A stretch of 20,763 nucleotides of DNA, taken from Prevotella sp. UBA3757. GTDB lineage: Bacteria > Bacteroidota > Bacteroidia > Bacteroidales > Bacteroidaceae. Each line of letters begins with the position of its first letter. Within the stretch, counting starts at the first letter, position 1. Under the pieces are notes generated by a model. It was not told the DNA's origin. It made no database searches and worked only from the letters and a program-made list of their open reading frames with translations. The stretch spans positions 1-20,763 of the forward strand of contig DFGF01000092.1 of assembly GCA_002371715.1 (NCBI GenBank). Reading direction: 5' to 3'. This document shows positions 1-6,560 of the stretch, one piece after another. The position numbers and the translations under genes were made by a program.

Positions 1-1165
1 TGTTCGACCAGTCGAGGTCGCCCACGACGCAGATGATGCACATGCCGGTATCGACCGTCACAGTACCATATTTCTTCAGTTCGTCGACAATCTCTCCCAA
101 GTGTGATGAGTTGTCGATGGACATGGATACGCCGACCTCAGACGTGCAAACCATGTCAATGGGCGTCTGATAGCTTTCGAAGATTTCGAACACCTTACGC
201 AGGAATCCTGTTGCCAGCAGCATGCGCGATGACTTAATCTTGATGGCAATGATATTGTCCTTGGCGGCCACGGCCTTGATTTTGCCGTATTCCGTCTGGT
301 TCGAAATAGTGGTACCCTCGGCATCGGGCTGCATCGTGTTCAGCAGACGGACGGGAATGCCGCTGTACTTGGCAGGCTGAACGCAGGTCGGGTGCAGAAT
401 CTTGGCACCGAAGTAAGCCAGCTCTGCGGCCTCCTCGAAATGCAGCTGATGGACGGGCTGGGTTTCGTCGACCACGCGCGGGTCGTTATTGTGCATGCCG
501 TCGATGTCGGTCCATATCTGAATCTCCTCGGCGTTGATGGCAGCACCTATGAGCGATGCGGTATAGTCGGAGCCGCCGCGCTGCAGGTTGTCAATCTCAC
601 CATAGGCATTACGGCATATAAAGCCCTGGGTGATATACACTTGCTGGCCTTCGTTCTTCTCCATGATGGCACTGAGTTTCTCCTTGATATACACGGGGTC
701 AGGCTCTGAGTTCTTGTCAGTGCGCATGAAGTCGAGGGCATTGAGCAGAACGGCCTTGATGCCTTGCTCCTGCATGTAGCTGACCACCATATTGGTTGAG
801 ATGAGTTCACCCTGAGCCACAATGCTTTTCTCCTCGAAACTGGTGAACAGCTCCTTGGTGAACGAGCGCAGGTAATTCATCTCGTTGGTCAGGAATTCGC
901 GCATCTGAGCCTTCATGGCATCTGTCTCGTACAGTTCGTCGATGTGCTTCAGATACTTGCGCTCCAACTGGTTGATGACTTCGTTGGCGCCTTCGGGATT
1001 TTTCTTGTAGAGGTAGTTCGAAATCTCCACCAGCGAATTGGTAGTGCCCGACATGGCTGAGAGCACGACAAATACGGGCTCGCCCGACTTGGTTACTAAC
1101 TTGGTTACTTCTTTCATGCGTGCCGGCGTTCCTACCGACGTACCGCCAAATTTCATTACTTTCAT
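1..1165 (-). CDS. lysC: Aspartate kinase (aspartokinase), 3' end outside window
   Basis: Phosphorylates aspartate, the first committed step toward lysine/diaminopimelate, threonine and methionine; cytoplasmic. The product begins MKVMKFGGTSVG, the hallmark N-terminal motif of the amino-acid kinase fold, and continues with SAMSGTTN (about residues 37-44), the substrate-loop segments RGGSDYTA and WTDIDGMHNNDPR, then the start of the ACT regulatory region (SSRMLLATGFLRKVFEIF). Only 388 codons are present, ending at GDLDWSN, and there is no stop before the edge. The sequence looks like the monofunctional Bacteroidetes enzyme (about 440 aa) rather than the ThrA fusion; this is from family memory. 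ATG at 1165 was chosen because the motif begins directly there; longer upstream readings are in another frame. It lies 44 nt downstream of ftsE on the same strand with no promoter box between, so it is probably last or near-last in the purU-his unit. Confidence 0.95.
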   Translation of the reverse strand, partial: MKVMKFGGTSVGTPARMKEVTKLVTKSGEPVFVVLSAMSGTTNSLVEISNYLYKKNPEGANEVINQLERKYLKHIDELYETDAMKAQMREFLTNEMNYLRSFTKELFTSFEEKSIVAQGELISTNMVVSYMQEQGIKAVLLNALDFMRTDKNSEPDPVYIKEKLSAIMEKNEGQQVYITQGFICRNAYGEIDNLQRGGSDYTASLIGAAINAEEIQIWTDIDGMHNNDPRVVDETQPVHQLHFEEAAELAYFGAKILHPTCVQPAKYSGIPVRLLNTMQPDAEGTTISNQTEYGKIKAVAAKDNIIAIKIKSSRMLLATGFLRKVFEIFESYQTPIDMVCTSEVGVSMSIDNSSHLGEIVDELKKYGTVTVDTGMCIICVVGDLDWSN

Positions 1166-1209
1166 ATCGCGTTGTATTTTGTCTTTTATCGTTAAACTGT
1201 TGGTTGCCA

Positions 1210-1968
1210 TTACATGGAGAGGTCCTCGCGCGCGGAATAGTCGACACGCTGCTGGGCCGACACTTCTTCCTCCTCGGTCAGGGCCATCTTGTTGTAGTTG
1301 TCGGTTATCTCCTCAAACTGATGGTCGATGCAACGATAGACGATGCCTGGATACTGGTCGAGTAGGGGAATGTTGTGGGTGGTCATGACCACGGCGGTTC
1401 CAGCCTGTGTCACCTGACGAAGCAGGCTGATGATGCTGGCAGCTGTTTCGGGGTCGAGGTTGCCCGTCGGCTCGTCGGCTATGATGATTTTGGGATGATT
1501 CAGCATGGCTCGCGCTATGGCAACGCGCTGCTGCTCACCACCAGAGAGTTCATGAGGGAGCCGGTTGGCAAAATCCTGCAGCTCCACGTCCTCCAGCACG
1601 TCGCTGATGCGCTCCTCTATGGCGGCCTTCCCCTTCCAGCCGGTAGCTTTCAGCACAAAGGCCAGGTTGTCATGGACAGTGCGGTCACTCAGCAGCTGGA
1701 AGTCTTGGAAGATAACGCCCATCTGCCGACGCAAGGCCGGTACGTATTTGCGCTTCATTTCGCGCAGGTCGTGATTCAGCACGACGGCATTGTCGGCCTC
1801 GTTGACGTCCAGTTCAAAGTAGAGCGTCTTCAGCAGCGAGCTCTTGCCGGAACCTACACGGCCAATGATATAGATAAACTCGCCCTCGTCGACATGGAAG
1901 TCTACGTCCTGCAGCACGAGTGTTCCGTCCTGCTGATAGATATTCACTTTCTTGTAGTCTACTAACAT
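1210..1968 (-). CDS. ftsE: FtsE-like cell-division ABC transporter ATP-binding protein
   Basis: 252-aa ABC ATPase. Visible motifs: Walker A GRVGSGKS (36-43), Q-loop Q88, signature LSGGEQQR (141-148), Walker B IIIADEP (161-167) and H-loop H198 in TTH. FtsE pairs with the membrane protein FtsX at the division site to control peptidoglycan hydrolysis. The short single-domain size and the 'LQDVDFHVDEGEF' opening fit FtsE better than importers. Past the H-loop there is an extra tail of about 50 residues, rich in Glu/Gln and without homology I recognise. No ftsX is next to it in the window. It sits 36 nt after hisIE and 44 nt before lysC, inside an amino-acid operon, which is an odd place for a division gene. 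A LolD/MacB-type ATPase is the main alternative. Confidence 0.85.
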   Translation of the reverse strand: MLVDYKKVNIYQQDGTLVLQDVDFHVDEGEFIYIIGRVGSGKSSLLKTLYFELDVNEADNAVVLNHDLREMKRKYVPALRRQMGVIFQDFQLLSDRTVHDNLAFVLKATGWKGKAAIEERISDVLEDVELQDFANRLPHELSGGEQQRVAIARAMLNHPKIIIADEPTGNLDPETAASIISLLRQVTQAGTAVVMTTHNIPLLDQYPGIVYRCIDHQFEEITDNYNKMALTEEEEVSAQQRVDYSAREDLSM

Positions 1969-2004
1969 CGATAACTATTTGAATATGATAACCTTTTACT
2001 GCTT

Positions 2005-2652
2005 TTATTTCATCTCTCCTTTAGCCTTGGCCTGGCGGCGGGCCTTGTCCCATTCAGGGTCGTGACGACGGTGCAGTTCCTCAGCCACAGCCTCAATGCT
2101 CAACCCCTGGTCGGCCAATAGCACAATGAGGTGGTAGAGCAGGTCGCTGGCCTCGTAGACAAGGTGGTCAGGGGTGCCGTTGGTAGCCTCGATAACGGTC
2201 TCCAGGGCTTCTTCGCCCACTTTCTGGGCTATCTTGTTTACCCCGTCATGGAAGAGCTTGGTAGTATATGAGCCTTCGGGCATTTGCTGCTTACGCTGGT
2301 TGATGAATGCCTGAAGCTCTGACAGGAAGAGTAGGGGGTTTGCCTCGTTGTCCTCGCCCCAGCAGGTGTCCGTCCCTGTATGGCAGGTCGGACCGACCGG
2401 ATGTACGCGAACCAGTAGCGTGTCGGCATCGCAGTCCACCTTCATGTCGACCAGGTTCAGGAAGTGGCCGCTGGTCTCGCCTTTTGTCCAGAGGGTCTGG
2501 CGCGTACGGCTCCAGAATGTGACATGGCCCGTATCCAGGGTCTTCTGGTAGGCTTCCTCATTCATGAATCCTAACATCAGCACCTGGCGCGTCGTTGCAT
2601 CTTGGATGATAGCAGGCACCAGGCCGTCCATCTTTTCGAAATCTATCTTCAT
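2005..2652 (-). CDS. hisI: Bifunctional phosphoribosyl-AMP cyclohydrolase / phosphoribosyl-ATP pyrophosphatase (HisIE)
   Basis: Catalyses steps 2 and 3 of histidine biosynthesis in one 215-aa polypeptide. The N-terminal cyclohydrolase part (about 1-104) has WSRTR (47-51) and the metal-binding DCDAD cluster (73-77), with Cys74, Cys90 in GPTCHTG and Cys97 matching the expected zinc ligands. The C-terminal HisE part (about 108-200) has the pyrophosphatase metal motif KVGEEALE (Glu147, Glu148, Glu151) and EASDLLYHL with Asp170. The start overlaps the hisF stop by 4 nt (ATGA), so translational coupling is likely. Both active sites look intact. Confidence 0.97.
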   Translation of the reverse strand: MKIDFEKMDGLVPAIIQDATTRQVLMLGFMNEEAYQKTLDTGHVTFWSRTRQTLWTKGETSGHFLNLVDMKVDCDADTLLVRVHPVGPTCHTGTDTCWGEDNEANPLLFLSELQAFINQRKQQMPEGSYTTKLFHDGVNKIAQKVGEEALETVIEATNGTPDHLVYEASDLLYHLIVLLADQGLSIEAVAEELHRRHDPEWDKARRQAKAKGEMK

Positions 2653-3407
2653 ATTCTTACGTTTATACCTTCTTGTCTTAAATATTGTTTCAGCTGCGGA
2701 ACGGGAATTTCTCCGAAATGGAATACCGAGGCTGCCAATGCAGCATCAGCATGCCCCTGCGTAAAGACGTCACGGAAATGCTCCTTGCAACCGGCACCAC
2801 CGCTGGCAATGACGGGTATGGACAGTTTGTCGGCCAGCTGGCGCAATGCCTCGTTGGCATAGCCGTTTTTGGTGCCGTCGTGGTTCATCGAGGTGAACAG
2901 TATCTCGCCGGCGCCGCGCTCTTGAGCCTCGTAGGCCCATTCCAGCAACTGCCGCTCCGTGCGCTCCCGGCCGCCCTTCAGGTAGCAGTGCCAGCCGTCA
3001 GCATCCAGTCGGGCATCGATGGCCACGACGCACACCTGCGAACCGAAGCGGGTGGTAATCTCGTCTATCAGCTCCGGACGGCGGATGGCGGCACTGTTGA
3101 CACTAACCTTGTCGGCACCGGCGTAGAGCAGGCGCTCCACATCCTTCAACTCATTGATGCCACCGCCCACGGTGAACGGGATATTGAGTGTTTCGGCCAC
3201 CTTGGTCACCATGTCGGTAAACGTTTTCCGCCCTTCGAACGAGGCGGTGATGTCAAGGAATACCAGCTCGTCGGCTCCCTGTTCACTGTAAGCCTTGCCC
3301 AGTTCCACGGGGTCGCCGGCACTCCGCAGGTTTACGAAGTTGGTGCCTTTGACGGTCTCGCCGTCCTTGACGTCCAGGCAGGGTATTATGCGTTTTGCCA
3401 GTCCCAT
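2649..3407 (-). CDS. hisF: Imidazole glycerol phosphate synthase, cyclase subunit HisF
   Basis: Makes imidazole glycerol phosphate and AICAR from PRFAR using ammonia supplied by HisH. A 252-aa (beta/alpha)8 barrel, the usual length, starting MGLAKRIIPCLDVKDG. The two catalytic aspartates are Asp12 (CLDV) and Asp131 (VAIDARLD). The phosphate-binding segment FTVGGGI (about 78-84) and IASGGAG near the C-terminus are both seen. The start lies 22 nt inside the end of hisA; the family normally starts at this MxxKRIIPCLD motif, which supports it. The stop overlaps the hisIE start. Confidence 0.97.
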   Translation of the reverse strand: MGLAKRIIPCLDVKDGETVKGTNFVNLRSAGDPVELGKAYSEQGADELVFLDITASFEGRKTFTDMVTKVAETLNIPFTVGGGINELKDVERLLYAGADKVSVNSAAIRRPELIDEITTRFGSQVCVVAIDARLDADGWHCYLKGGRERTERQLLEWAYEAQERGAGEILFTSMNHDGTKNGYANEALRQLADKLSIPVIASGGAGCKEHFRDVFTQGHADAALAASVFHFGEIPVPQLKQYLRQEGINVRI

Positions 3408-4108
3408 AGCTCTTGCAGATTAATTTTACCTTCATAGATGGCTTTTCCGAATACCACGGCGGGAATGCCTGCCCGGTCCAGCTCCTGGATGTCGGCCATG
3501 GAGCTGACACCTCCGCTGGCTATCAGGTGCAGGGTCGGATAGGCTGCCATGACCTGCCGGTACAGGTCGACGGCCGGGCCGCCCAGCGTACCGTCTTTCG
3601 AGATTTCCGTGCACAGCACCTGGCTGACGCCGGCATCGACATACTTCTTGAGAAACGGCAGCAGGTCTTCCGCCGAGTCGTCCTTCCAGCCGTTAATGCT
3701 GATACGACCGTTGCGGACGTCAGCCCCCAGGATGATACGCTCTGCCCCGTACTTGTCGAGCCATCCCAGGAAGCGGTCCGGCTCAGTGACTGCTATAGAA
3801 CCGACGGTCACCATGGACGCTCCGCAGCGGAAGGCCTCCTCGATGTCCTCATCGGTTTTCACGCCTCCACCGAAATCGACCCTCAACTGGGTCTCGCCGG
3901 TAATCTGGGCCAGCACGCCACTATTGACAATATGCCTGGACTTAGCACCGTCCAGGTCCACGACGTGAAGCCGTCGATAGCCTATCCGCTCAAACTCCTG
4001 GGCCATGGCCAGCGGGTGGCCGTAAACGGTCTTCTGTGCATAGTCGCCCTTGGTCAGGCGTACACATTGGCCGTTGATGATGTCGATGGCGGGAATCAGT
4101 TCTATCAT
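3386..4108 (-). CDS. hisA: ProFAR isomerase HisA (phosphoribosylformimino-AICAR ribotide isomerase)
   Basis: Amadori isomerase giving PRFAR, the substrate of the HisH-HisF pair. A 240-aa barrel related to HisF: general acid/base Asp9 in IPAIDI and Asp130 in ILGADV, half-barrel phosphate site VDFGGGV (78-83) and LIASGGVSS in the second half. It overlaps hisH by 4 nt upstream and hisF by 22 nt downstream, so hisH-hisA-hisF-hisIE are translated as one packed block. Confidence 0.97.
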   Translation of the reverse strand: MIELIPAIDIINGQCVRLTKGDYAQKTVYGHPLAMAQEFERIGYRRLHVVDLDGAKSRHIVNSGVLAQITGETQLRVDFGGGVKTDEDIEEAFRCGASMVTVGSIAVTEPDRFLGWLDKYGAERIILGADVRNGRISINGWKDDSAEDLLPFLKKYVDAGVSQVLCTEISKDGTLGGPAVDLYRQVMAAYPTLHLIASGGVSSMADIQELDRAGIPAVVFGKAIYEGKINLQELWDWQNA

Positions 4109-4716
4109 AGTTCAAGAAAGTTTTTGATGATCAGTTCACCCACGTGTCCGCTCTTCTCCGGATGGAACTGGCAGGTATAGAAATTCTTCTTCTGCAGCGA
4201 GGCAGAGTAGGGCAGTATATAGTCGGCCACGGCTATAGTGTCCTCACAGACAGGCACGTAATAGCTGTGGACGAAATAGACGTAGGGTAGCGACTGGCCG
4301 GTGGGAGAGAGGCTGTCAAATCCCTTGTATAGCGGCGACTTCAGGCCGTACAGCGCGTTCCAGCCCATGCACGGCACCTTGTCCTCGTGCTTCTCAGGCC
4401 GGAAACGCTTGACTTCGGCGTCAAAAATGCCAATACAGTCCACATCGCCTTCCTCGGAGTGCTTGCACAGCAGCTGCTGTCCGACGCAGATGCCCAGGAC
4501 GGGCTGCGTCAGGTCACGGATGGCGCGGTCCAGGCCGTGAGCCATCAGATATTCCATGGCGCCACGGGCCTCGCCCTGGCCAGGAAACAGCACCCGGTCA
4601 GCCTTCATCAGCTGTTCGGCATCGTCGGTCAGCAGCGGGTCTATACCCATTCTGCGAAGGGCATTGACGACGGAATAGATGTTTCCTGCATTATATTTTA
4701 CGATGGCAACGTTCAT
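4105..4716 (-). CDS. hisH: Imidazole glycerol phosphate synthase, glutaminase subunit HisH
   Basis: Class I glutamine amidotransferase that hydrolyses glutamine and channels ammonia into HisF. 203 aa. Catalytic triad Cys77 (GICVG), His185 and Glu187 (QFHPEKSGHVGE) are all present. Two positions next to the active site differ from the family forms I know: the oxyanion-strand motif reads FPGQG (usually PGVG) and the nucleophile elbow reads GICVGQQ (usually GICLGMQ). Catalysis should still be possible because the triad is intact. The start codon shares one base with the purU stop (TGATG arrangement), indicating coupling. Confidence 0.95.
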   Translation of the reverse strand: MNVAIVKYNAGNIYSVVNALRRMGIDPLLTDDAEQLMKADRVLFPGQGEARGAMEYLMAHGLDRAIRDLTQPVLGICVGQQLLCKHSEEGDVDCIGIFDAEVKRFRPEKHEDKVPCMGWNALYGLKSPLYKGFDSLSPTGQSLPYVYFVHSYYVPVCEDTIAVADYILPYSASLQKKNFYTCQFHPEKSGHVGELIIKNFLEL

Positions 4717-5579
4717 CAGCTGAAAATAATGGTTTTGTTCTTAAACGTCAGAATCTTGCGCTGTATGTGCTTGCTGACGGCATGCGACAGTACGATTTTC
4801 TCCAGGTCCTTGCCTTTCAGCACCAGGCTCTCCGGCGTGTCCTTATGACTGATACGGGTCACATCCTGCTCGATGATGGGACCGGCGTCGAGCTCGGCCG
4901 TCACGTAGTGGCTGGTGGCTCCGATAATTTTCACACCGCGCTCCCAAGCCTGATGGTAGGGCTTGGCACCCACGAAAGCCGGCAGGAACGAATGGTGGAT
5001 ATTGATGATGTGATTCGGGTAGGCGGCTATCATCTCGTCGGAGATAATCTGCATGTAACGGGCCAGCACGATGAACGTAACCTGCTCCTTCTTAAGCAGT
5101 TCCATCTCGGCAGCCTCCACCTCGGCCTTATTGGAGTGGTCTTTCTTAATGCTCCATACGTAGTAAGGAATGCCGAACTGGTCGGCAACGTAGCGCAGGT
5201 CCTCATGATTGCTGACAATGCAGGGAATGTCGATGTCCCATTCGCCGGCCTTCCAGCGCGCCAGCAAGTCATAGAGGCAATGGCTCATTTTGCTGACAAA
5301 GATAGCCATCCGGGGACGCTTGTCACTGAAATACAGCTTACACGTCATCTGGTAGCGCTGGGCATAGAGCGTGTTGATGTATTCCAGGATTTTATCGCGC
5401 GGAATCAGGAATGTATCCAGTTCCCATTCTATGCGCATGAAAAACATGCCGTCTTGCTTGTCCACATACTGATCAAGGTAAACGATATTTCCCTGATTGT
5501 CGGTAATAAACCGGGTTATCTCGGAAATGATACCTGACTGGTCAGGGCAATGCAAAAGCAGTATCGCGGTTTGTTTCAT
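4716..5579 (-). CDS. purU: Formyltetrahydrofolate deformylase PurU
   Basis: Hydrolyses 10-formyl-THF to THF and formate, balancing one-carbon pools. 287 aa. An N-terminal ACT domain (about 1-85; LLLHCPDQSGIISEI) is followed by a formyltransferase-fold hydrolase domain (about 90-287). The catalytic residues expected for the family are visible: Asn193 and His195 in IINIHHSFLPAF, and Asp231 in TAELDAGPIIEQD. It is the first gene of the unit, about 60 nt downstream of a strong promoter box, and is directly fused in reading order to hisH. A functional link is plausible: HisF releases AICAR, which needs 10-formyl-THF to re-enter purine synthesis. Confidence 0.95.
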   Translation of the reverse strand: MKQTAILLLHCPDQSGIISEITRFITDNQGNIVYLDQYVDKQDGMFFMRIEWELDTFLIPRDKILEYINTLYAQRYQMTCKLYFSDKRPRMAIFVSKMSHCLYDLLARWKAGEWDIDIPCIVSNHEDLRYVADQFGIPYYVWSIKKDHSNKAEVEAAEMELLKKEQVTFIVLARYMQIISDEMIAAYPNHIINIHHSFLPAFVGAKPYHQAWERGVKIIGATSHYVTAELDAGPIIEQDVTRISHKDTPESLVLKGKDLEKIVLSHAVSKHIQRKILTFKNKTIIFS

Positions 5580-5637
5580 CGTTCGTCTGAGTCTAATTTC
5601 TTTTCTTACTTTTCACCTTAAATGATTAAATATCGTG

Positions 5638-5669
5638 CAAAAGTACGGAAAAAAAAGCAAACCACCAAA
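5638..5669 (-). promoter_or_regulatory. Promoter of the purU-his-ftsE-lysC unit
   Basis: On the minus strand, TTTG at 5669-5666 and TACTTTTG at 5645-5638 are separated by 20 nt, an exact match to the Bacteroidetes sigma-ABfr consensus (TTTG at -33, TAnnTTTG at -7). The -33 box extends to TTTGGTGGTTT, an 11-mer also found at the same offset in the tRNA-Lys promoter. The predicted leader is about 55 nt. Confidence 0.85.
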
Positions 5670-5704
5670 TTTTTCCGTTCTTTATTAAACTTCAGGCACG
5701 CGAC

Positions 5705-5814
5705 AGCCTCGTCCGTGACGAGCCGTAACCTCGTCCTTAACGAGCCGTAACCTCGTCCTTAACGAGCCGTAATCTCGTCCTTAACGAGCCGTAACCTCGT
5801 TAAAAGCGAGCCGT
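5705..5814. repeat. Five tandem 22-bp palindromic units
   Basis: Five contiguous 22-bp units begin at 5705, 5727, 5749, 5771 and 5793. The core is CTCGTCCTTAACGAG (5-bp arms, 5-nt centre) and units are joined by CCGTAA(C/T). Units 2 and 3 are identical. Unit 1 changes the centre to CCGTG, which lengthens the stem to 6 bp; unit 5 (CTCGTTAAAAGCGAG) keeps a stem through a G-U pair. Arms can also pair with the neighbouring unit across the 7-nt linker. The array lies between the terminator of the rarA unit and the purU promoter. Function unknown; it is not a CRISPR, as there are no unique spacers. Confidence 0.9.
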
Positions 5815-5818
5815 AAGC

Positions 5819-5842
5819 AAAAATCATAATCGGCATTATGAT
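5819..5842 (-). terminator. Rho-independent terminator of the rarA/TRIC unit
   Basis: Read on the minus strand: 8-bp perfect stem ATCATAAT/ATTATGAT with loop GCCG, followed by a run of T. It lies 29 nt beyond the stop codon of the TRIC-family gene. Confidence 0.8.
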
Positions 5843-5847
5843 AAATA

Positions 5848-5864
5848 GGAATATTCGCTATTCC
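5848..5864 (-). repeat. Small hairpin just after the TRIC-family stop codon
   Basis: Inverted repeat GGAATA/TATTCC with a 5-nt loop, between the stop codon at 5871 and the terminator. There is no T-run of its own. It may simply protect the 3' end of the transcript. Confidence 0.35.
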
Positions 5865-5870
5865 CTCTGC

Positions 5871-6488
5871 TCAGTCGGTTTTCAGCGTGGGCAGCGACAG
5901 ATGGTAGCGGACGGCCAGAAACCTGATGATACAAATGAGCAGGAAGGTAACTACTACCGTCACTTCAATGCTTGCATGGCAATAATCTAACAGCCAGTAA
6001 ATTATTCCTCCGGCAACAGAAGCCATGGCGTAAATCTCGCGCTGGAAAATGACGGGCTCATTGTTCAGCAGTACGTCACGGATGACGCCACCGGCCGAAC
6101 CGGTAATGCAGCCCATGATGATGGCTACCCAGTATGGCTGCCCGAAAACCAGCGACTTCTGCATGCCGGCAATGGTAAACAGCGCTAAGCCTAACGTGTC
6201 GAACACGAACCACGTATTGCGGAGACCTTCCATGTACTTGGAAAACACAATGACGAATACCAGGGCCAACGCTGTGCAGATTATGTAAAACGGATTGGTC
6301 ATCCAGAACGGCGTGGCACCCAGCATCACGTCGCGGATGGTACCGCCGCCAATGGCCACGGCAATGCCGCAGACGTAGCCGCCGAACCAGTCAAAATGCT
6401 TGGCTGCAGCGTGGCGTATGCCTGATATGGCAAAGGCAAACGTTCCCAGGAATTCTATGACCTGCGTGACAATCTCGTTATATTCCAC
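5871..6488 (-). CDS. TRIC / UPF0126 family small integral membrane protein
   Basis: 205-aa inner-membrane protein with about seven hydrophobic segments and the two internal repeats typical of the bacterial TRIC cation-channel family (UPF0126, YicG/YadS-like): GGGTIRDVMLG (about 47-57) and GGVIRDVLL in the second half. Family members form trimeric channels or, in some bacteria, glycine transporters; the substrate here cannot be told. The start is GTG at 6488; the only nearby ATG is in another frame, and an AAGGA sequence sits 4 nt upstream. It follows rarA by 62 nt on the same strand with no promoter box seen between, so the two are probably cotranscribed and end at the terminator at 5819-5842. 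Confidence 0.88.
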   Translation of the reverse strand: MEYNEIVTQVIEFLGTFAFAISGIRHAAAKHFDWFGGYVCGIAVAIGGGTIRDVMLGATPFWMTNPFYIICTALALVFVIVFSKYMEGLRNTWFVFDTLGLALFTIAGMQKSLVFGQPYWVAIIMGCITGSAGGVIRDVLLNNEPVIFQREIYAMASVAGGIIYWLLDYCHASIEVTVVVTFLLICIIRFLAVRYHLSLPTLKTD

Positions 6489-6492
6489 TTTG

Positions 6493-6497
6493 TCCTT
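6493..6497 (-). promoter_or_regulatory. Ribosome-binding site supporting a GTG start
   Basis: AAGGA on the minus strand, 4 nt before the GTG at 6488. Clear Shine-Dalgarno sequences are uncommon in this window, so this one helps decide the start of the TRIC-family gene. Confidence 0.55.
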
Positions 6498-6560
6498 ATT
6501 TCTTTATCCATTCCTTATCTCTATCCGCCCTTAAACCTGAACTTATTTCTTTAGCCATTC
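6495..6560. repeat. 19-bp direct repeat spanning the rarA stop codon
   Basis: CTTATTTCTTTAGCCATTC (6542-6560, containing the rarA stop) recurs as CTTATTTCTTTATCCATTC at 6495-6513, with one mismatch and a 47-bp period. It looks like a short local duplication of the end of rarA into the spacer. Confidence 0.6.

Noticed and set aside
1166..1209. Lysine riboswitch or attenuator in front of lysC
   Set aside because: Only 44 nt separate ftsE from lysC and no hairpins or leader peptide are visible.
2685..4180. Plus-strand frames of about 250 codons opposite hisF and hisA
   Set aside because: Mirror frames of conserved enzymes; no recognisable protein features.
5705..5814. Possible CRISPR array
   Set aside because: Units are contiguous and near identical with no unique spacers of CRISPR length, and no cas genes are present.
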